Source: Prunella strophiata (Eukaryota; Chordata; Aves; Passeriformes; Prunellidae). From it: DNA of 64,000 nucleotides. The DNA is taken from the NCBI GenBank assembly GCA_036583965.1, contig JAZBQD010000021.1, positions 17,837,266 to 17,901,265 on the forward strand, read 5' to 3'. Positions within the stretch are counted from its first letter, which is position 1, and each line of letters opens with the position of its first letter. Under the pieces are notes generated by a model. It was given only the letters and a program-made list of their open reading frames with translations, did not search any database and was not told the DNA's origin. Shown in pieces: positions 49,001-60,834 of this stretch. Position numbers and translations under genes: made by a program.

Positions 49001-51483
49001 ACACCCAAAGAAATGTCTTGTTAGGAATCAAAGTGCTTTTCCTGCACTGGCAAAGGTCATTTTTGTACTGAGTGAGGAATTTGATAAATATTCGTATTTA
49101 TGTCATTTCAAAAGCTTTTTATTTTCATGCAGTGTATATGCAGAGGGTGATAAATAAAGAACATTTCCTCGGTGCTATTTCTGTATGGATCACTTTCATG
49201 CATTTTTGATAAGAAGTTTTCTTTACCTCTACTATTTAACACTACATAACTTCATTTTTTAATTCTTATTGCTTGCATTGGACACACACCTTTGTGTGTG
49301 TAAATAAATAAACTGTGTGTAAATAAATACCCTTGTGCATACCTACTCTAGGATATAGATGTGTCACAAATGGTGAATGAGGAATGTTTTTGAGAAATGT
49401 GAGGGAGAAAAAAAATCATTGTTCTTTAAGAAATTTTTGGGCTCTCACAAGGCAGGAACGGGGAGTTTTCTCTTTAACATCCATTTGCAAACTGCAGAAA
49501 TCATTTTCTGCATCACATTTCAGTGTTAGAATTTCCTTTAAAGGGATGTCCCATACTCCACGTTATTTTCTGTTTCAAGGCAGTTATTTTGAGAGAATTC
49601 ATGCTCTTTTATTAACGAGAGAAATCAGGGGGCAGCAATTTCAGTGGTGGATTATTCAGAGCAGAGAACCCCAAGGGCTGTTCTGGATGTGGCCTCGGGG
49701 CTCACAAGCAAATCTCAGGCTCAGTCCTAATTTTTGTCCTTCCTTCAATGCAGAATTCCAAGTGATGTGTGAACTGGGCTGGTTTAGAGGTGTTAACAAA
49801 AGCCCAGTGCTTATGGGCCATATTAATGACTCCTGCAGTAATTATCTAATGAAGCAGGCAGATTAGGCTCTCAGATGGGCAGGCAGATGCAGAGCTCTGG
49901 CGTGTGGGTGACACTGGCAGATTGGGCTCAGATGAAACATTTTTGAAATGTGAGCAAGGAGAGTTGTGTAACACAGCTTCTCACCCCTCTGGCTTTCCAC
50001 AGATCACCTTCCTAGAAAAGCCTAAAAAAGGAAATTATTTCAGGAATTTCACAGCTTGGGGTGACTTGCTCCTGGTGGGTTCAGATCCCAAGAACTGAAT
50101 TTTTCAGCCATTCTGGAGAATAATTTACTCTTGATTGATTCTTTTCTCTGAGCTCTGAATTCTTGGTGCTGATCACAGCACAATGAGTAACCACACCAAT
50201 TTTGGGGACTGCAGTGAAGTGACCTGCTGCTGTGGTTGCAGCTGTATCAAGGGGCACAAAACCATGAAGGGCTGAAGGGTTAAAGTCCCTCACATACCCA
50301 GAAAGAAGTGAGGAACAAAACCTTTTATTTAAAGGGCTAATACTGGAGCAAAGCCCCTCAAATGTGCCCCATGTATTAATTCAGCATCACTCATGTGGCT
50401 GGAAATGAAAGAAATGCTCCATTTGTTCTGAATGCTTTGGGCTTGCATTTAAAAGTAAAATTGCCAAGGCTCTACAGGCATGTTATTTGTTGGGTTTTTT
50501 CCTGCCTTTATGTTGGCAGAGTTGGATAAACTTTATCACTTTAGTTTAATGGCATATCTGGAAGATGTTGGCTTATGTGTTTTCTATATTCAGTATATCA
50601 ACATCAGCATTTTTCATGGATTTTTCACGGATTTGTGGATAATTCTGGCTCTGTCTGGAAAAACATAAATGCCAACTGGTAAAAATCAAGTGTGAGAGGA
50701 GATCTGGATGTCTCAGTAAATAAATATCTACAGAGGTGATTTTCAACTCAATCTAGTGGTTCTTAAAACACATTTCATAAAGTGTTTCCTGTTAAAAGGC
50801 CAGCCCAAAAAGATTAGAGAACTTTTTTTTTTTTTTTGAGAGAGGTGCAGTTCCCTTCCTAAGCAAGTGTTCCCTCACCTGAGACCCTGGGAGTTACTTG
50901 TGATTTCTTACTGTCACTCCTTTGCAATAAATTCATCATTGTTTCAGTGATAATGTTTTGACTAAAGCTGTAATTTCCTAAACACTCTTTTGTTTTGAGT
51001 GTTTGCTGAACACACATTTTTCCTTTTTTTCTGTTTCACTGTGTTTCTGTTTTCAGTTTGTTAGAACGCTCTCCTTTCCTTTTATTCCTTTTTTTTTTTC
51101 TTTTTTTTTTTTTTTTTCTTTTTTGTGAATGTAGAAGTATCCAGGCCAGCAGGGTAGAAGAATTTAAATATTTAGTATCATGAATTTTTTATTATCTTCA
51201 GGATTATATTTGCACCTAAAAAGAGAAAAAGGAACATGTACTTCTGTCCATCTCTCAGACTGCCTGCAGCCTGGGCCCAGCTGAGCAAAACAATCACATT
51301 TTTGAGATTATTCTGTTGGGTGGTGTTTGTGTAAGTGGCAGGAGTTTTTAAGATCATGTGACAAAGTTTGTGTCCCATTTGTGAAGGTATATTTGTATTT
51401 TTTAAAGTGAACACCTATCGGTGACATTTGTGTTTGATAAGTGGGAAGAATGATGAAGAGGATTTTGTTATATTAGAAGATTA
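46041..51483. other. Intergenic DNA, nothing recognised
   Basis: Includes a GC-richer patch at about 48770-48970 with several overlapping open frames. No known protein and no splice-bounded exon was found. The 160-codon frame at 49384-49866 is compositionally unremarkable and I treat it as chance. Confidence 0.5.
51090..51124. repeat. Poly-T tract
   Basis: About 30 T with two isolated C interruptions. Similar shorter tracts occur at 26247-26262, 50823-50837 and, as poly-A, at 61097-61121. Confidence 0.85.
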
Positions 51484-51758
51484 GTTAATCATTATATTAT
51501 ATTATATTGAAATTGAAATTGAAATTGAAATTGAAATTGAAATTGAAATTGAAATTGAAATTGAAATTGAAATTGAAATAGAATAAGAATAAGAATAAGA
51601 ATAAGAAAGAATAAGAATAAGAATAAGAATAAGAATAAGAATAAGAATAAGAATAAGAATAAGAATAAGAATAAGAATAAGAATAAGAAAATAAGAATAA
51701 GAATAAGAATAAGAATAAGAATAAGAATAAGAATAAGAATAAGAATAAGAATAAGAAT
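51484..51758. repeat. Compound microsatellite: (ATTAT)n, then (GAAATT)n, then (GAATAA)n
   Basis: A few ATTAT units (about 51490-51508) pass into about 12 copies of GAAATT (51509-51578) and then about 29 copies of GAATAA (51580-51758), the latter broken by single-unit variants near 51605 and 51688. Reading frames across it are artefacts. Confidence 0.94.
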
Positions 51759-52794
51759 TGAATAAAATTTTGTGACTGTCTCCTGACAGTTTTGATACAT
51801 ACACACAGATTTAATTGGTTAATAAATTAAAATACTATCACTAGAATTTAATCAAGTAATCTTTTTAGGTAAATAATCCTTTATAATGTATTTCATTTGT
51901 GTACAACACAGGAGCAGTAGATGAGATAAGAATGGTTTTGATTATTCTTTTTTTTTGTTTCTTAGTAAATCTTTGGGAAAAAGTTGTGTCTTGCTTTTCT
52001 GTGTAAAGAGAAATGAGGCAACAAACACCAATGGGAAACTGTTATTGACTCCAGGCCCCCTGAGAAACAGGAGGTGACTTTGTGGTGCTGCTTGGATGGA
52101 TTTTCTTGGCCAGGGCTCAGCCTCACTCTGAATTTGTGTTTTTGCTGAAATTATTTGGAAATTCACCCACTCCCAGCACAGCTGGCAGCAGCCACTTCCC
52201 CAGGTTGGAGAAAGGTTTTTGGTGTTTTCCTCCTGCTCCATCCCTGCCAGGGACCTCTCTGGAGAGCTCAGAGCTCCTTGTGCTCACCAGAGGTGTGAGC
52301 CAGCACCTCCAGGACCCTGCACTGAACAAAACAAAACATGTTTTTGAGGAATTTTTAAACATTTTCAGTGCTTTTTTTTATTATGTAGCTTTTGTAGCTG
52401 TCTCTCTTTAAGACTCAGGGTGAATTGCTCACAGGTTTAAAATTTATAACAAACCCAGCAACTTCTTTATTTAACCATAGCATTTTTAAAAGGTCACCTG
52501 GATATTTTGAAAAGCAAGAATAAAGTTAATTGCTGTGTAGTCCTCTAAAAAAAACCTCTGTTCACCTGAAGGTTTTGCCCAGCCCTGGCAGGACTGCAAT
52601 AAATGAGACCCTTGAGGGACAGGCTGTTATTCCAAACTCAGATATTAGTCAGGCTGCCACCCTCTGAAGTGAGGCATTCCAAGGGTCCAGAGAAGAAGAA
52701 AACTTTCCTGGAGCACTCATTTTGATTTACAGGATAAATCCTTACAGAAATCAGAGATTTCTAATGCTGCTGGCAGTCCCAGGAGCTGCAGAAT
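51759..52794. other. Non-coding, nothing recognised
   Basis: Between the compound microsatellite and an inverted CR1 fragment; short chance open frames only. Confidence 0.5.
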
Positions 52795-53067
52795 TGTAGA
52801 ATCACAGGACTGGTGAGGCTGGGGAAGAACTCCAAGTCCAGCTGTGAGCCCAGCACCGTGTTCACCCTGATCCCTGTCCTCAGGTGCCACCTCCACAAGG
52901 TTTCTGAGCACTTTCAGGAATGGTGACTCCACCACTGCCATGGAAATCCTGCTCCAATGCTTGATAACCCTTTCTAGGAAGAAATTTTTCCAAATATTTC
53001 AATTTTCAAATCTAAACCTCCTCTGGCTCAACCTGAAGCCATTTCCTCCAGCCCTTGGGAGAGGAGT
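52795..53067 (-). mobile_element. CR1 LINE fragment, inverted, old
   Basis: Begins TGTAGAATCACAGGACTGG and continues through AACCTCCTCTGGCTCAACCT and GAAGCCATTTCCTCC, landmarks of an inverted CR1 3' region. More diverged than the plus-strand copies. Confidence 0.75.
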
Positions 53068-54045
53068 GAGCAAGGCAGGAGTAAATTAATCAAAATAATC
53101 TCTTTGACAAGTTCAGCAAGCTGGCACCACTGTCATCTCCCTTTTACTAAAAGTGTCAGAATGAAACCCAATTTCTGGGCTGAACTGAGAGCTCTGAGTA
53201 GCACTGCAATACATTTTTGTGGTATTAATGGATGCAATACATTTATTTGGTATTACACCCAGCCTGTGCAATACCTTCAAAGCATATTTTATTTCTTACT
53301 GCTAGCTTTTGTTTCAAACCAGGGGAAGGGCTTATATTTGGAACCATTATTGTGCACCTATTAAACATCTGTAAAGGAACTCATAAAACATCTGTACAGG
53401 AACTTATAAAACATCTGTAAAGGAGCAGGGAAAAGCAGATTGCTTCAGCAATGGAAGCAGGGAACAAGAAATGCCCTGTTAAGGACTCAAGGTGCCATTT
53501 GAGGTGCTGGCAGGGCAGGGAGGGCTCTCAGGTTGCCTCTGACTCCTGCTGCCCCAGCTGGGCTCCCTGCTCACCTGACACTGCACACAGTGCTCACGAA
53601 GCCAAAGGAAACTGAGCCTTGCTTCCCCTTGTCTGACACGGCCAGCTGACAGCTCCCTGCCATAATTAAATGGCAGAGCATTTGTTCCTGTGCCAAGGGA
53701 GGATAAAGGTGCCCCTTTGCAGTTCAGTTTATCCTCAGGTGGGTTTTCCATGGAGCTGTGTGACTCCAGCTGCTCTAAGAAGTAAAATTACCTCTGGTAC
53801 CTGGGTATGGCACTCTCTTACCTCTCAGCAGGCTCCTCAGAGAGCACTGAGCAGCAATTTCCTCTCCAACACGTGGTGTTCTTACAGCAAACTGGAGTTT
53901 AGGCACTCAGAGTACAGGCTACAGGGGTGTATTCCAGGTTTGGGACTATTCTGTCCATCCATGCTGCTCTGTCCTTAAAAACTCACAATTCTGAAAGACA
54001 GCTGAGAAACTTCAGCTTGTTCTATTGCCTTCTCTAGTCCTCAAT
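53068..54045. other. Non-coding, nothing recognised
   Basis: A minor tandem similarity (ACATCTGTAAAGGA-like, three times, 53364-53422) is the only structure seen. Confidence 0.5.
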
Positions 54046-54190
54046 GTGTATATAAATATAAATACAGATATAAATATGGATATAAAATATAGATATAGAT
54101 ATAAATAATATAAATATAAATATAAATATAAATATAAATATAAATATAAATATAAATATAAATATAAATATAAATATAAATATAAATATA

Positions 54191-54237
<47 letters not shown>

Positions 54238-54312
54238 AATAAATATGAATAAATAAAAATAAATATAAATAAAAATATATAAATATATAAATATATATAA
54301 ATATATATATAC
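54046..54312. repeat. Compound TAAATA / ACATAT hexanucleotide array
   Basis: Irregular ATA-rich start, a regular TAAATA run at about 54105-54190, an ACATAT run at about 54193-54236, and a mixed AATAAATA/TATATA tail. Reading frames across it are artefacts. Confidence 0.93.
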
Positions 54313-57300
54313 CAGAATTTTTTATAAGCCAAGGGATCCACAGCACCTGTTCTGATCTGTGTCAGGGGGTTACAAACCTGATTGCAGCAGTCTTGTGGCC
54401 ACCCAAAGCATTCACCCCTCTCACTGTGAGTTTGCTCAGTGATGAATTTTTTCACTGACCTAAAGCTCCCACTGGATTTTTTTGTGTCTAGCCATATTAA
54501 AATAATGGGATTGTAAAATAAAAAAAAAAATTTAAAGCAGGCAGAGCAGGAGTACATTGTTTGCTTTGGTGATGTGATCCAAATTTAAAAAGAAAAAGTT
54601 TGTTTTTCCCCTCCTTCTTTAGATGTCCTTCTGAAATAAATGACACAATGGAGCAGAAGTGAAATACCTAGATTTTAATTTCAGCCTGATGTGAGCAAGG
54701 GGAATGGGATGAATTTTGAAATGCCAGCAGCCTGGCCAACAGCCACATCATAAGCCACACACTGGCAAAAAAATGCATGTGCTGGGAGCCATGTGCATGA
54801 GTTGTGGTTGTTTTCATGAGGATGGAGCACAGCGTGACTGTGGGGGTTTGTAAACAGCAGAGGGACTGAAAATTATCTGTGGGTTGCAGTGAGTAGGAGA
54901 AAAATCGAATTACAAAGCATTTTGGTTTGGACTGTCCCACAGACCTCTGGGTACCTGAGAGTTACCACCAAGATTTTTATGAAACGGAGGGAGGAGGTGT
55001 TTCAAGCTTGACTTGGCATTAATGAGTTGCTTGAGGAACATGGGGACAGCTGGCACAAGCCCTCTCTGCCCTGTGGCTGGAGAGGATCTCCTTGCAGGAC
55101 CTCTGCAGCCCCAGACCTGTGCCTGGGGGGCTGCAGAAACCTTCCAGCTGCTTTCAGCACAGAGCAGTAAAAAACAGGGATGGGAATCATTCCCAGAGGC
55201 CACACACACCTGCTCCCAAAGCAGGATTAAATCACTTTTCTCCCATTCCTGACAGGGGCTTGTCCAAGTTGCTCCCCTTGCTGCCCACCCCCTCTCTCCT
55301 CATCCCACAAGGGATAATTGAGAACATCCCATGCCCACAAATGGATCCATTCCTGTGCTGCCAGTGCTCAACTCTCTTTAGCAAGACAGTAACAAGAAGT
55401 TGTCAGGTTTTTTTCCAGTTTTCCAACTCCTTTCTGCCATTCCCAGCCTTGTCCAGCGTTTGTGGAGAACTGCAAGGAGCAGAGCAGTTGGGAAAATCAC
55501 ACCATGCAGTTACAGCTTAATAACTGCTGTTAGTGCCTAGAATGCCTTGTAAGTGATGTTTTCCAGCTCTCCCACCACCTTTCTTACCCTCTGCATGTGT
55601 CAAGAGACTCTCTAGAATGTTCTTTACACCCTGGGGCTGCAGGTACCAAAGTAATTCAGATGGCAAAGATGGGAACCCACGGGGTTGTGCAGGCCCCTTG
55701 CAGATTGGGGCCAAAAAAACCAAAGCCTTGTCCTGCTCTGGCAGGGCTAGTGGAAATTTTGGTGTCATTTGGGGGAAGGATCAGTCCCTCCAGGAATCTG
55801 GAACAGTTCAGGCACCCCAGAATTCTGCTGAGCCTGCAGAGCAGGGGCTGCCTGGCACAACGTGCTCCTGTGGCTGGCACTGGAGGTAATAATTCCCAAA
55901 CACAGAGTGGCTGGCAGGAAAATGAAAATGATCTTTATCAAATTAACTGAGAATGTGCATTGTGGCTGCATGTGGAAGCACTCTCAGGGGTGCTCTTAGC
56001 TCTCACTCTGCCAGCCTCAAAGACATGGCCCTGCACACTGTTATGTGTGGGAGACAACATCAGGAACATTCACTGATTCACATGTCAGCACCACCTCAGT
56101 GTGAGCCCTGCAGCAAGATCTGGGGTCCTCCTGGCTGGAATTTCATTTCTAAAGCTTTCCATTTCAAGGTGTCCAGTTTTTAAAGTGAATGAGTTAAAAT
56201 CAGGAGAAATCAGGAACTAAATTTCGTGCAAATAACTCGTGTAGACATCACTCAGCATCAAGGTGAATTAGCAGGTTTTAGCTCTGTTAGATTATTAAAG
56301 GAAATTAGTTTAACACGCCAGAGAGGAATGTTTAGAATGTGTAAATTATCCAAATGTGTGTGCTTCGAGCAATGGAGAGAATGGAGAACTCTGCTGGAAA
56401 CAGAGACATTTTTATTTAATCATGGAATAAACCAGTGCAGCCACGATTTCAGGTTTTCTTTCAGCAGAGATGTTGAAAGGTTTTGTGAAAAGCCTGCTAT
56501 GGGTCAGAGGTGCTAAATCACAAAGCTGAGGAAGGGCTGAATTTATTTTCCTGTTATTTTTACTTCAATGAAATAATGATTAATTTCAATATTAAAATTA
56601 AGAGAAAATGTGGCTGTATTTAATGAGAGGAACCAAGGCACTAAAACCTTGACAACTGATTGCCTATCTAGATATTTTTTTCTTTATATGTAAATCTATC
56701 CACAACTTTTCATCTCCACATTTAAATGCAAGTCTATACTATCTCTTTATATATTTATTATCCATTTCTACATCTATAATCCCACTTCTTTGTTTAGAAT
56801 TGCTGCAATAATTGGTTATTTTCCCACAGAGCATGAATGTGTCCACTGATAGCTGGTGCTGATAGAAGTGTCCTTCAGCACTAAATTAAAAATATGTGAT
56901 TCTATCATCATCTGTCTAGACCAGGGGCTTTCATCCCCCTGCTGTCTGCTGCATCACGACACTTTCCACATCTTTGCACAACTTCCATCTCCAATTTAGG
57001 GATGAGGAGCAGCACACATGGCAACCAGAAATAGCCTGGCTTCCAGCAAAATGTCACTCAGCCCCATAAAGTTAATAAAAAAGTCCAATACCTTATTTTT
57101 GCTGCCCTGCAGTTGCCATCTCACACGTCCAGGGCTGTGGGAATGGCCATCTGTTCTGCCTGCACACTGCTGATTCTTGGGAGTGCTGAATTACTCAGAT
57201 GCTCTCATTTTTTACAGACATCTGGAACTGGTGGCCAGCTACTAAAAAAAAAAAAATAATAATTAAATAAATAAAAGACAGCAGCACAGAAAAAATTAAA

Positions 57301-57348
57301 TTGGGCTGAGTGCCTTCTCCGTGGGATCATGAGAAATTTCAGCACATT
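54313..57348. other. Non-coding, nothing recognised
   Basis: Several overlapping open frames of 70-142 codons at 54.9-56.5 kb lack any domain or conserved signature. Confidence 0.5.
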
Positions 57349-57585
57349 TGTAGAATCATGGAAAGGTTTGGGTTGGAAAGGAACTTTCAAACTCATTTAG
57401 TCCTATCCCAGCTATGGCAGGGACACTTCCACCATCCCAGGCTGCTCCCAGCCCTGTCCAGCCTGGCCTTGGGCACTGCCAGGGATCCAGGGGCAGCCAC
57501 AGCTGCTCTGGGCACCCTGTGCCAGGGCCTGCCCACCCTCACAGGGAGGATTTTTTCCTGATATCTCATCTAAATCTACTCAGAA
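57349..57585 (-). mobile_element. CR1 LINE fragment, inverted
   Basis: TGTAGAATCATGGAAAGG, GGTTTGGGTTGGAAAGGAAC, a GTCCAGCCTGGCCTTGGGCA block and CTGCCAGGGATCCAGGGGCA mark an inverted CR1 3' region. The open stretch on the plus strand through it is not a gene. Confidence 0.82.
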
Positions 57586-59516
57586 AAATGTAATAAAGCC
57601 AGAGGGGATGACATCATTAGGTAGGTTTTACTAGTTTGTTTTCTTTATGACACCACAAAGCACATGGGGAAGTAGAAGAAGACAGTCAGGAGTGGAGAAA
57701 GGTGGAAAAATCAAACTGGATGCACTCAATTGTGTACAGACAAATGGGGAACATTGTCTTAGCCTTTAGAATGAAAATACTGTAATTATATTTTAGCATT
57801 GGCAGTGTCAATAGGTGCAGGGGAATCCCAAAGGTGCACAAGCCAGTCCTGGATTCCACGTGGATTGTCAGAGCCAAGGACACTCTGAAGCACACCAGGA
57901 GCCAAAGGAACACCTCCTGTGCTGTGTGATGGGATAATTCAGCTGCCAGCCCTGGGATCAGCTGTCCCTGGGCTGGAAAATATGGAAACATCACCCACAG
58001 TGGAGAGGAGGAGCTGTTCCCTGGTGAGCAGAGGCAGGAGCAGGCAGCTGCTGAGGGCTCACCTGAGGCACTGAGCTGATGTCTCACCCAGCAAGGACAG
58101 GACCCTTGGACAAAGTGTGAGTGCAGAGACAGAAGGAGGAGTGTGGGGAGCAATTAATAACTCTGCATTAATTGCAGCCTCAATAAACACAGTGTGGTGC
58201 CACATAGGCAGTGAGGAACCAGCTCAGTCCCTGGGGACTGCAGCATCTGCCATGGGCAGCTTCTCCCTGCCAGGCTGTGCCACCTCACCTTTGTGCTCTC
58301 CCAGGGCATTTTCCCTAAAAAACAACTCTGTTTGAAGAGTAAATTAACATTCCAACAATATAATCTTCTTTTTCTCTCAGTATTGAAACCATCAGAAGAT
58401 TTTTGCAATTCTTTCTTTAGTGCCTGAAATGACCAAAGTCTTCTAGAATTGCTTTTCTCTCTGAATTTGTGTCAGAATTTTTCTGGCATGGTGTTCCTGT
58501 CAGAGCAGGGAGTTTTGATGGAGAAGTTTGGAGATCAATTAATTTCAAATTCAGCCTCGCTGTGCAGTTTCCTCCCAGCAGCTCTTGTTTAGGAACATGG
58601 TTTTTCATGTCCTTAAATCTGAGTCAAACACACCAACAGGATTTCATATGGATGGAGCAGGTGCTTAACAACAGCATTGCCAACACCTGCAGCTAAATCA
58701 CAAATTAATCTTTGCAAATTTTGTTTGTAAAAACCCAAAGATGTTATCCCACTTGTACCTCCTGCTTGGCTCTGAAAGGTATGTTTAGATTAGATTTTTA
58801 ATCTTTTCACGGCAATGATGAAGTCTTAATGTTGAATTTATTTTTTATTATTACTTTTTTATTTCCTATGGGCTAAAACTCTTGAAGCCACCACCTTGCT
58901 GGACCTGCAATTTAAAGGAAGAGGGGGAAAGCACCAAAGAGTGTGGAATTAAATTGAAAATATTGGCTACCTGGCTTAAATTGTGTATTTCTGCTGTGAA
59001 ACCTCAAAGTAAATATTTTGTACAAGGAAAATGCTGCTCACAGCCTGGGCAGGTGTTTTGCACCTGTGGACCTGGCAAGTTCTGGCTTTTTTTCCTTTAT
59101 TTAGCAGCAATGTTTGCAATGTGTGAAATATTTTCACACAAATCTTCCTCTCGTGCAAAGGTCTTGAACACCTGCACAGTGAGCTGTGAGACCTCAAAAA
59201 GTGGGATTTTATGTGTCAGAATTGATATTTCTTCACCTGCTTTGCTGTGCAGAGCAAACTTTTACACAGGAACTTATGAATTTCAGAGTCATAAATTCAC
59301 CTTTTAGGGGAAACATTGCTTGTGGGGGCTGCTAAAACCAGTCACATCAGAAATGCATGTCCAATCTTTTCTCTGATTTACCATCATTTGATTGCTTCAG
59401 GATTAAATATTTAGTGTTGTGAAGTAATACAGGCTGTCTGTGTCTGCTGCAGGACATTATTCCTCACAGAGCAAATTGGAAGTGAATCATCATTTTACTT
59501 AAGGATGTGTTTGTTC
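57586..59516. other. Non-coding, nothing recognised
   Basis: Open frames of 155 codons (57686-58153, minus) and 141 codons (58882-59307) show no protein-family motif. Confidence 0.5.
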
Positions 59517-60834
59517 ACATATATATTAATTATATTTATTAATATATATTAATATAATATATAGTATAATATTGATATATAACTATAATATAATTATATA
59601 ATAATTTGTGTAAAATCTAATAAATATCTATTATAGTATATATTATAAAATTTATATATAATATAATAGATAATTATAATATATTATATATTATATATAA
59701 AATATATTCTATATAATATATAGAATAATATATATATATATAATGTATCATTGCATAATATATAGTATTTATATAATTATATTATATTAATTATATTATA
59801 TTATATTATATTATATTATATTATATTATATTATATTATATTATATTATATTATATTATATTAATTATATTATATTATATTAATTATATTATATTATATT
59901 ATATTATATTAATTATATTATATTATATTATATTATATTATATTAATTATATTATATTATATTAATTATATTATATTATATTATATTATATTATATTATA
60001 TTATATTATATTATATTAATTATATTATATTAATTATATTATATTATATTAATTATATTATATTATATTATATTAATTATATTATATTATATTATATTAT
60101 ATTAATTATATTATATTATATTATATTATATTAATTATATTATATTATATTATATTAATTATATTATATTATATTATATTATATTATATTATATTATATT
60201 AATTATATTATATTATATTATATTATATTAATTATATTATATTATATTAATTATATTATATTATATTATATTAATTATATTATATTATATTATATTAATT
60301 ATATTATATTATATTATATTATATTATATTATATTAATTATATTATATTATATTAATTATATTATATTATATTAATTATATTATATTATATTAATTATAT
60401 TATATTATATTAATTATATTATATTATATTATATTATATTATATTATATTATATTAATTATATTATATTATATTAATTATATTATATTATATTATATTAT
60501 ATTATATTATATTATATTATATTAATTATATTATATTATATTATATTATATTAATTATATTATATTATATTATATTATATTATATTAATTATATTATATT
60601 ATATTAATTATATTATATTATATTATATTATATTATATTAATTATATTATATTATATTATATTATATTATATTATATTATATTAATTATATTATATTATA
60701 TTATATTATATTATATTATATTATATTAATTATATTATATTATATTATATTATATTATATTAATTATATTATATTATATTAATTATATTATATTATATTA
60801 TATTATATTATATTATATTATATTATATTATATT
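59517..60834. repeat. AT-only block with an ATTAT pentanucleotide array of about 1.06 kb
   Basis: 59517-59774 is irregular AT-rich sequence. From about 59775 to 60834 it is ATTAT pentamers, interrupted at irregular intervals by a 4-base ATTA unit (seen as TTAATTAT). It ends abruptly at GGGTTTTGC. Confidence 0.95.

Noticed and set aside
48713..49157. Overlapping GC-rich open frames on both strands, considered as a possible exon or CpG island
   Set aside because: CpG density is only modestly raised, and no protein motif or paired splice sites were found.
49384..49866. A 160-codon plus-strand open frame
   Set aside because: No recognisable domain, no splice partner, unremarkable composition. 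Expected by chance in 64 kb.
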